This document shows, in pieces, positions 10,227 through 20,674 of a stretch of DNA of 64,000 nucleotides. Below the pieces are notes generated by a model. The model saw only the letters and a list, made by a program, of their open reading frames with translations, was not told the DNA's origin and did no database searches. This DNA comes from Arthrobacter sp. Hiyo4 (GTDB lineage: Bacteria > Actinomycetota > Actinomycetes > Actinomycetales > Micrococcaceae). Position numbers and translations under genes: made by a program. The DNA lies in NCBI GenBank assembly GCA_002370555.1, contig AP014718.1, positions 1,240,001-1,304,000 of the forward strand. Direction: 5' to 3'. Numbering within the stretch: the stretch's first letter is position 1; the number at the start of each line of letters is the position of its first letter.

Positions 10227-10889
10227 ATGTACGTACTGACCATCGACCAGCGGGGCAGCACTGCCGACGTCGACCGTGTTCCCGATCTGATCGCCGCACT
10301 GCGGGCCCTCACACCGGCGCCCTTCGAACGGTCCGTGGGTGATGAACTCCAGGGTGTGGTCGAACATGCCGAGGACGTAGTGGAGATCGCCTTGTACGCA
10401 CTCAGAAGCGGACACTGGTACGTCGGGATCGGGATCGGGCCGTACAGCTCACCCCGGGCGGAAGTCCCGGGAAGGTTCCGGGAGCGGCTTTGTGGCAGCG
10501 CGAAAAGCCGTGGAACTCGCCAAAGGCTCGGCTGGTCACGTGCCATTGTCGGTGGTGTCCGGCAGTATTGGCCGTGGACGGGAGATGCCTCCCCACGCCA
10601 AGGAAGGGCCATGGCCAGTGCAAATGCCCAGGCGGTGCTTCGCCTGATCGGACGGGTGGTGCAGCAACGCACACCAGCCCAGTGGCGGGTGGTGGACCGG
10701 TTGCGCGCGCTCCAGGGCGGCGAGGGAAAGCACGGCAGCCAGAAACACGTGGCCCAGGAACTGGGAATCACGGAGCAGTCGGTGAGCCGTGCTGTGCTCA
10801 GGTCCGGCTGGCTTGAGGAATGGGCCGCCAGGCCTGCCGCGGCCATGCTTCTGGACCACGCCCATTCCCAGATTGAAGGAGACCGGTGA
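10227..10889 (+). CDS. SatD-like protein with C-terminal helix-turn-helix, three bases missing
   Basis: The first 75 residues resemble SatD-family proteins: an N-terminal MYVLTIDQRGS strand, SVGDELQGV and WYVGIGIGPY. The frame is disturbed in the C run at 10466-10468 (two bases lost) and the G run 10606-10608. Corrected, the middle reads EGSGSGFVAARKAVELAK and the whole is 221 residues. The C-terminal part contains a winged or simple HTH (QKHVAQELGITEQSVSRAV), suggesting DNA binding. Its TGA overlaps the GTG of the next gene (GTGA), so the pair is coupled. Function is unknown; SatD was named from a streptococcal secretion locus. Confidence 0.65.
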   Translation: MYVLTIDQRGSTADVDRVPDLIAALRALTPAPFERSVGDELQGVVEHAEDVVEIALYALRSGHWYVGIGIGPYSSPRAEVPGRFRERLCGSAKSRGTRQRLGWSRAIVGGVRQYWPWTGDASPRQGRAMASANAQAVLRLIGRVVQQRTPAQWRVVDRLRALQGGEGKHGSQKHVAQELGITEQSVSRAVLRSGWLEEWAARPAAAMLLDHAHSQIEGDR

Positions 10890-11425
10890 ACGCACTCTGG
10901 ATCGCAATTGCCCTGTTGGTGGCCGGATTCGGAGGATGGCCTGTGACCGCACTGGTGTTCCGGCTCGCCAGGACCATTGATGACAAAGCGGACGCGGCCA
11001 CCAGGTCGGACCAGGACGCATCAGCCCAGGACCCTTCAGCCGACGTCACGGTGGACACCGTTTCGGAAGCCCCGCGGGCCGGTACGGATCATCACAAAGG
11101 CGGGCAAACCGTCGACGGCGAGCTGACCACGGGCGGCGGCCAGCCGCCGTCGGACGTTCCCCAGGTGGCGCCGGCGCTGCCTGCCCAGCGGATCCTGCGG
11201 GGTGGGGCAATCATCGGCGTCCTGGAACGGTTGGGCGTCTGCGTGGCCATCCTGACCGGACAGCCGGTGGCCATTGCCTACATTGTGGCCATCAAGGGCC
11301 TGGGCAGGTTCGCCGAATTGAAGGAGACTCCCGTGGCTGCGGAGCGGTTCATCATCGGAACGCTCACGTCCATGCTGTGGGCGGCGGGAACGGCGGCAGT
11401 GATCAAGGTAGTGTTCCTGCAGTGA
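10886..11425 (+). CDS. Membrane protein with DUF3307-like C-terminal region
   Basis: An intact 179-residue protein starting with GTG at 10886, overlapping the SatD-like gene by 4 bp. It has one N-terminal hydrophobic helix, a low-complexity polar linker of about 80 residues, and a C-terminal region with two or three membrane helices. The stretches RGGAIIGVLERL, AIAYIVAIKGLGRF and ERFIIGTLTSMLWA resemble the end of DUF3307 proteins. From memory, DUF3307 genes are often next to SatD genes, which supports a functional pair. No activity is known. Confidence 0.65.
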   Translation: MNALWIAIALLVAGFGGWPVTALVFRLARTIDDKADAATRSDQDASAQDPSADVTVDTVSEAPRAGTDHHKGGQTVDGELTTGGGQPPSDVPQVAPALPAQRILRGGAIIGVLERLGVCVAILTGQPVAIAYIVAIKGLGRFAELKETPVAAERFIIGTLTSMLWAAGTAAVIKVVFLQ

Positions 11426-11480
11426 GTCTTGCTGACTGCCCGGATCGGCGACAGCCCACCCCTGGGGATAGGGTGTCTTT

Positions 11481-11774
11481 ATGACTGTTTTTGCCGTTGA
11501 GTATGTGTACGCCGCCGATTCCTCCGCCGTCCGTGATGATCACCGCCCCGCGCACCGCGCCTGGCTGGCGGGTCTGGCGGACGAGGGCCAGTTGCTGACC
11601 AGCGGACCCTACGGTGACGGGGCGGGCGCCCTGCTGATCTTCAAGGTCCAGGACGAAACCCAGCTGAACGATCTCCTCAAGCAGGACCCGTTCGCCCTCG
11701 CCGGCACCATTGCCGGGATCCGGCCAACCGAGTGGACTCCCGTGATCGGCCTCCTGGCCGCGCACGCATCCTGA
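11481..11774 (+). CDS. YciI-like protein
   Basis: An intact 97-residue protein of the YciI family, a dimeric ferredoxin-like fold of mostly unknown function. The DDHRPAHRAWLAGLADEGQL segment contains the conserved His-Asp region, followed by the SGPYGDGAGALLIF loop. It precedes ispG by 46 bp and may share its transcript. Confidence 0.85.
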   Translation: MTVFAVEYVYAADSSAVRDDHRPAHRAWLAGLADEGQLLTSGPYGDGAGALLIFKVQDETQLNDLLKQDPFALAGTIAGIRPTEWTPVIGLLAAHAS

Positions 11775-11820
11775 TTCCCGGACCTTTTTTACTACCGAAA
11801 CACCTACCCAAGGAGTCCAC

Positions 11821-12986
11821 GTGACCTCGGTCAGCCTGGGAATGCCGTCAGCACCGCCGCCCGTTCTCGCCCCCGCCGCAAAACGCGGCAGATCAAGGTG
11901 GGTTCCGTCGGGGTCGGTTCGGACTCGCCCATCAGTGTGCAGTCCATGACCACCACGCCCACCACGGACATCAACGCCACCCTGCAGCAGATCGCGGAAC
12001 TCACCGCCTCCGGTTGCGACATTGTACGCGTCGCGTGCCCGTCGGCCGATGATGCAGAGGCCCTGCCCATCATCGCCCGCAAGTCCCAGATCCCTGTTAT
12101 TGCGGACATCCACTTCCAGCCGAAGTATGTCTTCGCGGCGATTGAGGCCGGCTGCGCGGCAGTGCGGGTGAACCCGGGAAATATCCGCAAATTCGATGAC
12201 CAGGTCAAGGAAATCGCCCGCGCGGCGAAGGACCACGGGACCTCCATCCGGATCGGCATCAACGCCGGATCGCTGGAGCCCGGCATCCTGAAGAAGTATG
12301 GCAAGGCAACCCCCGAGGCACTCGTGGAATCCGCCGTCTGGGAAGCATCGCTGTTCGAAGAGCACGGTTTCAACGACTTCAAGATCTCGGTCAAGCACAA
12401 CGACCCGGTCATCATGGTGGCTGCCTACGAGATGCTGGCCGAACAGGGCGACTGGCCCCTGCACCTGGGCGTCACCGAAGCCGGGCCCGCCTTCCAGGGC
12501 ACCATCAAGTCCGCCACAGCCTTCGGGGCGCTCCTGGCCAAGGGCATCGGCGACACCATCAGGGTTTCCCTGTCGGCGCCTCCGGTGGAGGAAATCAAGG
12601 TGGGCAACCAGATCCTCCAGTCCCTGAACCTGCGTCCGCGCAAACTGGAAATCGTCTCCTGCCCGTCATGCGGCCGTGCCCAGGTGGACGTGTACACCCT
12701 TGCCGAACAGGTCACCGCAGGGCTGGAAGGCATGGAAATTCCGCTCCGCGTGGCAGTGATGGGCTGTGTTGTCAACGGACCGGGCGAAGCCCGCGAAGCC
12801 GATCTTGGTGTGGCGTCCGGCAACGGCAAGGGGCAAATCTTTGTGAAGGGCCAAGTCATTAAGACTGTGCCTGAGAGCGAGATTGTTGAGACACTGATCG
12901 AAGAGGCCATGCGCATAGCTGAAGAGATGGGGGAGGCCGATGGCGAAGATGCTGTCAAGGGTAGCCCCGTGGTTAGCGTCTCATAA
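11821..12986 (+). CDS. ispG: 4-hydroxy-3-methylbut-2-enyl diphosphate synthase, one base missing
   Basis: The penultimate MEP-pathway enzyme, a [4Fe-4S] reductase/dehydratase. It starts at GTG 11821 behind AAGGAG. One C is missing in the run 11870-11874; restoring it joins the first 20 residues to the main frame (388 residues in all). Cluster ligands are seen in SCPSCGR and [14 protein letters not shown], and the TIM-barrel part has VQSMTTT and NAGSLE. The 3' end overlaps the start of the acetyltransferase gene by 47 bp. Confidence 0.94.
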
Positions 12987-13838
12987 AGGAGACGCCGCGC
13001 CGGCGGGGATATCCGTCCGGACCCTCGCGGGCGCGGACACCGCTGCCCTGCGGCGCCTGGCGTCACAGGATCCGGTGGCCAATGTCTTTATCCTGGCGCA
13101 CCTCCGGGCGGCGGGCACAGCCGCGCCCACCGCTGGTGGTGCCGGCGTCCTGGGAGTTTTCGACGACGGCATCCTGGTCGGCGCGTGCTGGGCAGGTGCA
13201 AACCTGGTTCCGGTCCAGCTTGGGCCCGAACTTGCCGGGCTTGTCGCTGCCGCAGCAAGCACTTCCGGCCGCCGTTTCGCCTCCGCCTTCGGCCCCGCAG
13301 ATGCCGTCCTTGCCCTCCATGCTGAGCTGGCTGAACTGGGGCATGCGGCCCACGAGGTGCGGGATGAACAGCCGCTGATGACGCTGTGCGGGCCGCCGTC
13401 GGTGGAGCCGAACGCGGATCTGGGGCTTGGCCGGCTGGCCGATTTTGACCGGATCCTTCCCGCCTGCGCCGCCATGTTCGAAGAGGAAGTGGGCTACTCG
13501 CCGTTCCTCGGGGCAAGGAGTTCTACAGCCGCCGCGTGGAAGGCCTCATCCGGCAAGGCCATTCTTTGGCACATGTCAACGACTCCGGCGACGTTGTGTT
13601 CAAGGCCGAGCTGGGAGCTGTGACGGCCGACGTCACGCAGATCCAGGGTGTATGGATGAACCCCAGTTACCGCGGACAGGGTCTGAGCGCCGGCTACATG
13701 GCTGCCGTGGTGGAGAAGGCGCGCATGCTTGCCCCCGTCACCAGCCTGTACGTCAACGGCTTCAACCTCCGGGCACGGTCCACGTACGAGCGCGTGGGCT
13801 TCCGCCAGGTTGGCACCTTCGCTACGGTTCTTTTCTAG
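12940..13838 (+). CDS. GNAT-family N-acetyltransferase (DUF4081-type N-domain), frame broken once
   Basis: The ATG at 12940 has GGGGGAGG just upstream and overlaps ispG. Restoring one G at 13510-13513 gives 299 residues. The C-terminal half is a GNAT domain with the acetyl-CoA loop [12 protein letters not shown] and the tail [17 protein letters not shown]. The N-terminal half resembles the extra domain found in actinobacterial acetyltransferases next to ispG. The substrate is unknown. Confidence 0.88.
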
Positions 13839-13910
13839 CCGCCAGGTCGCTGGCCTCAGCGTCGCCGCCTTTCAGGCCACGCGCCGCCGGTTCACCCGTC
13901 GGCTTTCAGG

Positions 13911-14567
13911 TCAACCGTCAGCTTTCAGGTCACCCGTGAGGTAATGCTGGACGTTCGGAGCCACGAGCCGCACAACGTCGTCGGGCGAGGCAGACGCGAG
14001 TGGTTCCAGCCGCACCACATACCGGACCAGCATCATGCCAACCATCTGCGTGGCCACTAGGTTTCCGCGCATGGCCACTTCTTCGGGCGGACCGTGGACT
14101 CCTGCCATGATCCGGCCGAGGATGGTCCGCTGCACCAGTTCCCGCAACAGCAAGGTCTTGGCCTTGGAACCGATGGTGCCCCTGAGGAAGGCCACCAGGC
14201 TGTGCTGGGCCGGGCTCTCCCACAAGCGCAGCACGGCCCGCACGATCGCCTCTGCCCGGTCCTCCGGCGAGTAGCCGTCGACGCCCGCCAGGACCTTCTC
14301 CGGGTCGGCCGGCAGTGCCACACTCAGCGCAAAAAGCTCATCCTTGCCCTTGAAGAAATGGTGGACCATGGCGGGGTCGACGCCAGCTTCCCGGGCGATC
14401 TGTCGCAGACTGGTCCCTTCGAAACCGTGTTCGGCGAAAAGTCGCCGGGCTGTGTCCAGGATCTGTTCCCTCGACTCGGTGGCCCCGCCGCGCCGGCCCC
14501 GCCGGCCCGTACCAGCCGCGCTGCCTGCGGGACCCGGGGCGTCAGGCGGATCATGCGGTCCGTTCAC
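13911..14567 (-). CDS. TetR-family transcriptional regulator
   Basis: An intact 218-residue regulator. After a Gly/Arg-rich N-terminus comes the TetR HTH: REQILDTARRLFAEHGF and TSLRQIAREAGVDPAMVHHF. The C-terminal ligand domain has no assignable ligand. The GTG start at 14567 overlaps the stop of the ABC permease (GTGA), so it is the last gene of a three-gene operon. The palindrome at 16132-16159 upstream of the operon is a likely operator, giving autoregulation of export. Confidence 0.9.
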   Translation of the reverse strand: MNGPHDPPDAPGPAGSAAGTGRRGRRGGATESREQILDTARRLFAEHGFEGTSLRQIAREAGVDPAMVHHFFKGKDELFALSVALPADPEKVLAGVDGYSPEDRAEAIVRAVLRLWESPAQHSLVAFLRGTIGSKAKTLLLRELVQRTILGRIMAGVHGPPEEVAMRGNLVATQMVGMMLVRYVVRLEPLASASPDDVVRLVAPNVQHYLTGDLKADG

Positions 14568-15318
14568 GCGGTCCGCCGCCGCAGGGTCAGGGACGCGAGC
14601 ACCAGGACCGCCAGGACAATGGCCGCAATGACTCCGGCATCCATCCACAGCTGGTCTGTTGGCTCGGTGTTGGCGGCGATCTCCTGGAGTGCATCCACCG
14701 AAAAAGTCAGCGGAAGGACATTCGACACAGCCTCGAGGGCCTCGTTCATCCTTTCGCGGGCCACAAAGAGGCCACAGAGCAGGATCTGCGGGACCACCAC
14801 CACCGGCATGAACTGCACGGCCTGGAATTCCGTCCGGGCGAAGGCCGAACAGAGCAGCCCCAGCGCGACGCCCAGAACCGCATTCATCACGGCAATCATG
14901 ACCACCAGTCCCGGGCTGCCTTGGATGTCGAGCCCGAAGATCCAGTAGGCCACGGCGGTAGCCACCAGCGACTGCAGGGCGGCCATGATGGAAAATGCCA
15001 GCCCGTAGCCGAACAGCAGGTCCGCCTTGTGGATGGGAGTGGTCAGTAGCCTTTCGAGGGTCCCGAGGTGCGTTCCCGCAGCATCGTGATGGACGTAACC
15101 AGGAACATGACCACAAACGGGAAGATCGCCAGCATCATCAGGCCAACCCGGTCAAAAGTCCTGGGCACGCCCGGCGGCAGCGTTTCATTCTCATAGAGAA
15201 AGTACACGGCGGTGAGCAGCAGCGCAGGGACCACCAGGATCAGCGCGATGCTGCGGTGGTCGTGCCGGAGCTGGTCCAGGACGCGCCGGGTGGTGGCCAA
15301 CAGCATCAGCAGGTTCAT
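14564..15318 (-). CDS. ABC-2 type transporter permease, frame broken once
   Basis: A DrrB-like permease of 251 residues after restoring one base at 15062-15064, where RERTSGPSKGY should read RERTSGTLERL, the normal ABC-2 motif. Six hydrophobic segments are visible. The ATG at 15318 overlaps the ATPase stop in an ATGA arrangement and its own stop overlaps the TetR start. It probably forms a drug or lipid exporter with the ATPase. Confidence 0.88.
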
Positions 15319-16101
15319 GACCGTACCGTCCTTTCGGGGAACCGCCGGGCACTTCGGCGGTGTCTTGGATGATGTGCAGGAATGCCTTCTCCAGATCCGC
15401 ACTGTGCCCGCGCCGGCTCAATTCCGCCGGCGTCAGCTGCGCCAGGAGCTTTCCTTCCCGCAGCAGGAGGAGTGATCCGCAATGGCTGGCTTCCTCCATC
15501 ACATGGCTGGAAACCAGCAGGGTGGTCCCGGACTCGGCCATGGACCGGAAACGGTCCCACAGGTCGGCCCGGAGCACCGGATCAAGTCCCACGGTTGGCT
15601 CATCCAGGACCAGCAGGCTGGGGCGAGCCACCAGGGCACAGGCCAACGACACCCGGCTCAGCTCGCCGCCGGAGAGGTCGCCGGTTTTCTGCCTCGCCTG
15701 CGGTTCAAGCCCGACGGCGGCGATCGCCTCCGCGGCCTCGGCGCGGCCCTTGCGGTGCATGGCGCCGAAGTAGCGGACATTGGCTTCGACCGTGAGGTCC
15801 GGATACACGCTGGGGGACTGGGTCACGTAACCCACCCGGTGTCGCAGGTCAGCGTGCCCGGCGGGCAGACCCAGCACCTGGACCGAGCCGGACGTGAGCG
15901 CCTGGACGCCCATGATGGCCCGCATGAGCGTAGTCTTGCCGCTGCCGGACGGACCAGCAGCCCGGTGATCTGGCCTGCCTGGATGGCAAAGTCCAGGCCG
16001 CGCAGGATGGGAGCCTTTCTCCGCGTGACGTGCAGGGCGGTGGCGGCCACGGCGATGCTGGCTTCCGTGACGGCCGGGGCGGTAGCTGCTGAATGGGACA
16101 T
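15315..16101 (-). CDS. ABC transporter ATP-binding protein, frame broken twice
   Basis: A DrrA-like ATPase of 262 residues after correction. The Walker A region is split by a missing base at 15954-15955; corrected it reads GPSGSGKTTLMRA. The Q-loop VTQSPSVYP, signature LSGGELSRV, Walker B LLVLDEPTVGLDP and the switch histidine in SSHVMEEA are all visible. A second loss at 15336-15339 shifts the last residues; the true stop is 15315-15317. The start ATG at 16101 lies about 30 bp from the palindromic operator. Confidence 0.9.
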
Positions 16102-16131
16102 TAATGCCTCCGAATGCTGGGAGAGCCCGCG

Positions 16132-16159
16132 TTTGAATTCACCAGGTGATGAATTCAAA
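16132..16159. promoter_or_regulatory. Palindromic operator candidate for the TetR regulator
   Basis: TTTGAATTCA at 16132-16141 and TGAATTCAAA at 16150-16159 form a perfect 10-bp inverted repeat with an 8-bp spacer. The centre also contains TCACC-A-GGTGA. It lies directly upstream of the ABC ATPase gene, the first gene of the operon that ends with a TetR gene. Size and symmetry fit a TetR dimer site. Confidence 0.75.
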
Positions 16160-16529
16160 CTAGACCCGCAAAAGGCGGCCGTCAATTACTTCGAATGGAA
16201 AAACCTCTTGTGGATGTGTCGGCTATCACATATGTTCGATCTAGCTGCGCTGAAGTGGGTGGGCGGTCTCACCAGTCCTCACCAGTACCTAGTCTCACCA
16301 GTCCTAGGCGTCAACGGCCATGGAGCCACGTCCGCATGCAATGACCAGCCGTTTACGGCCAGGGGCTTTGCATGCCGGGCGTGGCTCTATTGCGTCCCGG
16401 CCCCGCGGTCTCTGGCCCGGCCCAGGTGCCGCCGCCCGGCGTGCCGTGGATAGCCGGTAGATTGGTACCCAGAAGAATTGCCCGTCTCTGCTTTCCAGCA
16501 GCTACTCCCCAGAAACGGATATCCCACCC
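16160..16529. other. Intergenic region between the ABC/TetR operon and proS
   Basis: This stretch has no convincing gene on either strand. It must hold the divergent promoters for the export operon and proS. It contains three copies of CTCACCAGT at 16268, 16278 and 16294, and an AT-richer part near 16190-16240. A partial match to an actinobacterial SOS box lies at 16226-16241 but only one half-site is good. Confidence 0.5.
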
Positions 16530-18336
16530 GTGGTCACAAGAATGTCCAAGCTTTTCCTGCGCACCTTGCGTGAAGATCCCGTCGACGCCGAGGTCGCCAG
16601 CCACCGGCTCCTGGTCCGGGCCGGCTACATCCGCCGCGCGGCGCCCGGCATCTACACCTGGCTTCCGCTGGGGCTGAGTGTGCTGCGCAAGGTCGAGGCC
16701 GTCGTCCGCGAGGAAATGGACGCCATCGGCGCCCAGGAAGTCCACTTCCCGGCGCTGCTGCCGCGGGAGCCCTACGAGGTCACCAACCGCTGGACCGAAT
16801 ACGGCGAAGGTCTGTTCCGGCTCCAGGACCGTAAGGGTGCCGACTACCTGCTGGCCCCCACGCACGAGGAAATGTTCACGCTTCTGGTCAAGGACCTGTA
16901 CTCGTCCTACAAGGACCTGCCCCTGAGCCTGTATCAGATCCAGAACAAATACCGCGACGAAGCACGCCCCCGCGCGGGCCTGCTGCGCGGCCGCGAGTTC
17001 ATCATGAAGGACTCCTACTCCTTCGACGTGGACGACGCAGGCCTGGACGCCAGCTACGCCGCCCACCGTAGCGCCTACCTGAAGATCTTTGCGCGCCTGG
17101 GCCTGGAAGTCATTCCCGTTGCGGCCACCGCCGGCGCCATGGGTGGGTCCAAGAGCGAAGAGTTCCTGCACCCCACCGAGATCGGCGAGGACACCTTCGT
17201 GCGCTCCGCCGGCGGCTATGCAGCCAACGTTGAGGCCGTCACCACCGTAGTTCCGGCCGACATAGACTTCAGCAACGCCCCTGCCGCCAAGGTCCTCGAT
17301 ACCCCGGACACGCCCACCATCGACACGCTGGTTGCCGCGTCCAACGAACTGGCTCCCCGGAGCGACGCCGACGGCGGCGCGTGGACTGGCGCCGACACCC
17401 TCAAGAACGTGGTTCTTGCCGTCACCCTGCCCACTGGTGAGCGCCAGCTTGTGGTCATCGGCCTGCCGGGTGACCGCGGCGTTGACTTGAAGCGCGTGGA
17501 AGCCAACATCGGTTCCTTCCTGCCCATCGGCGGCGAGATCACGCTTGAAGCAGCCAACGACGACGACCTCAAGAAGCAGGCCTCATCGTCAAGGGCTACC
17601 TTGGACCCGGCCTGACGCTGGACCGACCCCTGCTGGGCAGCGAAAGCTCAACCAAGCTCCTCTACCTGGTGGATCCCCGCGTTGTCAGCGGCACCGCATG
17701 GATCACCGGGGCCAACGAAGCCGGAAAGCACGTGTACGGCCTGGTCGCCGGCCGCGACTTCGCCTGGGACGGCGTCATCGAGTGCACCGACGTCCGCGAG
17801 GGTGACCCGGCCCCGGACGGCTCCGGTCCGCTGGAGACGGCCCGCGGCATCGAAATGGGCCACATCTTCCAGCTGGGCCGCAAGTACGCTGAGGCCCTCG
17901 AGCTGAAGGTCCTGGACCAGAACGGCAAGCAGGTGGTGGTTACCATGGGCTCCTACGGTGTTGGTGTCACCCGTGCCGTCGCCGCCCTGGCCGAATCCAA
18001 CCACGATGACAAGGGCCTGGTCTGGCCCCGCGCGGTTGCACCCGCCGATGTCCATGTAGTGGCTGTTGGCCGCGGCGAGGAAATCTTTGCCACCGCCGAG
18101 CAGCTGGCCCTGGAACTCGAGGCCGCCGGCCTGGACGTCATCTACGATGACCGCCCGAAGGTCTCCCCTGGAGTAAAGTTCGGCGACGCGGAACTCGTGG
18201 GCGTCCCACCATCCTGGCCGTAGGCCGCGGCCTGGCGGACGGCGTTGTCGAGATCAAGGACCGCCGCAGCGGCGAAGCGGAGAACGTGGCCGTGGACAAG
18301 GCTGTTGACTATGTGGTCACCGCCGTCCGCAGCTGA
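16530..18336 (+). CDS. proS: Prolyl-tRNA synthetase, two bases missing
   Basis: Charges tRNA-Pro. After restoring a G at 17579-17580 and a C at 18205-18207 it is 602 residues, the usual length of the bacterial type. Class II motifs are present: [10 protein letters not shown] with the motif 2 loop [20 protein letters not shown], and GSYGVGVTR near motif 3. The middle region (about residues 230-400) corresponds to the INS editing domain. The C-terminal anticodon domain ends at TGA 18334-18336. Start GTG at 16530 or ATG at 16542. Confidence 0.94.
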
Positions 18337-18352
18337 TGCTGCGCCTTTCTAG

Positions 18353-19150
18353 GTGATGATTTCCGGGTTCGAGTCGATCCAGCTCACCACAATCATCCTG
18401 ATTGTGGTGGCTGGATTTGCTGCCGGCTGGGTGGACGCCGTGGTGGGCGGCGGAGGCCTGCTCCAACTGCCGGCCATGCTGCTGGTTCCGGGAATCACGC
18501 CGGTCCAGGCCTTGGCCACCAACAAGATGGGGTCTATTTTCGGCACCGCCACGAGTGCGGTGACGTACTACGGGCGGGTGAAACCGGACCTTCGGACAGC
18601 CGTGCCCATGGCGGTGATCGCCCTTGCCGGCAGCTTCGCAGGGGCGGTGCTCGCCGCCACGCTGCCGGCGAGTGTCTTCAAGCCGATCATCGTGGTGGCG
18701 CTGGTGGTCGTGGCGCTTTTTACGGCGCTGAAGCCCAACGTCGGTGACCTTACCGTGCTGCGGCACGATGGGCGCACGCACTACGTGGTGGCATGCATGA
18801 TCGGGGCCGTGATTGGCTTCTATGACGGCCTGATTGGTCCGGGCACCGGCTCCTTCCTCATCATCGCGCTCGTCTCGGCGATGGGCTATGCCTTCCTGGA
18901 GGCAAGCGCCAAAGCCAAGATGGTGAACATGGCCACGAACGCCGGCGCCCTGCTGTTCTTCCTGCCCCATGGGTCAATCCTCTGGGGTGTCGGGCTGCTG
19001 CTGGGCCTGGCCAACATGGGCGGCGGGTACCTGGGCGCGCGGACTGCCGTGAAGCAGGGAAGCCGCTTCATCCGCGTTGTGTTCCTGCTCGTGGTGGGCG
19101 CCCTGATCATCAAACTCGGCGCGGACGTCTGGCTGGAAAACTTCGCCTGA
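18353..19150 (+). CDS. TauE/SafE-family membrane protein
   Basis: An intact 265-residue transporter-like protein with about seven hydrophobic segments. The N-terminal GWVDAVVGGGGLLQLPA and the later DGLIGPGTGSF are the paired glycine-rich motifs of the family, and ALATNKMGSIFGT is also conserved. The GTG start is 16 bp after proS. It is only distantly like the other TauE/SafE protein at 6068-6812. The substrate is unknown. Confidence 0.9.
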   Translation: MMISGFESIQLTTIILIVVAGFAAGWVDAVVGGGGLLQLPAMLLVPGITPVQALATNKMGSIFGTATSAVTYYGRVKPDLRTAVPMAVIALAGSFAGAVLAATLPASVFKPIIVVALVVVALFTALKPNVGDLTVLRHDGRTHYVVACMIGAVIGFYDGLIGPGTGSFLIIALVSAMGYAFLEASAKAKMVNMATNAGALLFFLPHGSILWGVGLLLGLANMGGGYLGARTAVKQGSRFIRVVFLLVVGALIIKLGADVWLENFA

Positions 19151-19203
19151 CAGGGTAGCCAAAGCCCTCGCAGCCCTCGGCCGGCCGGGCGTACCATGCA
19201 GGT

Positions 19204-20600
19204 ATGTCCGCAGGCGGGGAACCTTATTCGGAAGCATTGTCAGCCGCGGCACGTCGCGCCGCCGAGTGGCTGGAGAGCCTGCCGGACAGGCATGTCGGGC
19301 CCGCCCAAAGCGCCCACGATCTCGTGGCCGACTTCGGCGGGCCGCTTCCCGGGCAGGGCATGCCTGCCGCAGCGGTGGTTGAGTACCTGGCGGACAAGGC
19401 CGAGCCGGGACTGATGGCGATGCCCTCCGGGCGCTTTTTTGGCTGGGTGATCGGCGGGACGCTGCCTGCCGCCCTGGCCGCGGACTGGCTGGTCAGCGCG
19501 TGGGACCAGAACTCGGGCCTGCGCTACGCCACGCCCGCCATAGCCGCCATCGAAGAGGGGCCGGCCACTGGCTCCTGGATCTCCTCGGCCTCCCGGCGGA
19601 ATCGGATGTCGGCTTCACCACCGGTGCCACTATGGCCAACTTCACCGGGCTGGCCGCTGCCCGGTGGCGGTTGCTGGCCGATGCCGGCTGGGACCTCGAC
19701 GGCGATGGCCTGGCTGGCGCACCTCGGATCAGGTGTTTTGTGGGCGAGGAGCGCCACGAGACCATTGACCTGGGCCTGCGGTACCTCGGGCTCGGCCGGC
19801 CCACCGCGGTTCCCGCAGATGCCCAAGGCAGGATGGTCGCCGCAGACCTGGACCGGCTGCTCTCGGAAGGGACCGGGCCCGCGCTGGTCTGCCTTCAGGC
19901 CGGCAACCTCCACTCCGGAGCCTTCGACCCCTTCGATGCCGCCATCGAAGTTGCCCGGCGGCACGGTGCCTGGGTCCACGTGGACGGAGCGTTCGGGCTG
20001 TGGGCCGCGGCCGTACCTGAATTCGCGGACCTTACCCGCGGCATGGCCCTGGCCGATTCGTGGGGGACCGACGCCCACAAGACCCTCAACGTCCCGTACG
20101 ACTGCGGAATTGCCATCGTCAGGGATTCAGCAGCCCTGCGCAGCGCCATGGGACTGCAGCACACCAGCTACCTGATCCACGACGTCGAAGGCCCGGGCGA
20201 CCCGTTCGAAAAAGCGCCGGAGCTGTCCCGCCGCGGACGCGGCGTGCCGGTGTGGGCTGCCCTCCGCTCCCTTGGCCGGGACGGCGTGGCGGCCCAGGTC
20301 CGTGGGCTCGCCGACGCCGCTTCGAAGATCGGCAGCCGCCTCGCCGACGTGGACGGCGTCGAGGTGCTCAACACTGTGGACTACACCCAGGTCTCGCTCG
20401 CCTTCGGGGACGACGCCACCACGCGCGCCGTGACAGCCAGGGTGATCGAGGACGGCAAGGTCTGGATGTCCGGCTCACGCTGGCAGGGCAGGGATGTCCT
20501 GCGCGTCTCGGTCAGCAACTGGAGCACTGACGCGGACGACGTCGGCATTGCCGTCGAGGCCGTCAGCTCCGCTTTGGCGGCTGTGCGGGCTGCCGGCTGA
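19204..20600 (+). CDS. PLP-dependent group II decarboxylase, frame broken once
   Basis: Adding one G at 19557-19560 gives 465 residues. The PLP lysine is in TDAHKTLNVPYDCG. The aspartate that contacts the pyridine ring is in VHVDGAFGLW, and FTTGATMANFTGL is the cofactor phosphate region. The family decarboxylates aromatic or acidic amino acids; the substrate is not predictable here. It may be co-transcribed with the preceding transporter (54-bp gap). It is convergent with the kinase gene. Confidence 0.9.
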
Positions 20601-20674
20601 TCAACTGGAGGCACCGTTCCACCTGGGAGGCGCCCTTCCCGCCGCCCGGGCCCGTCCCGGATGGCAGCCCTCGC

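Noticed and set aside
16226..16241. Possible second SOS box before proS
   Set aside because: Only the right half (ATATGTTCGA) is good; the left half matches 3 of 6 positions, so about 9 of 12 overall. Too weak to call.
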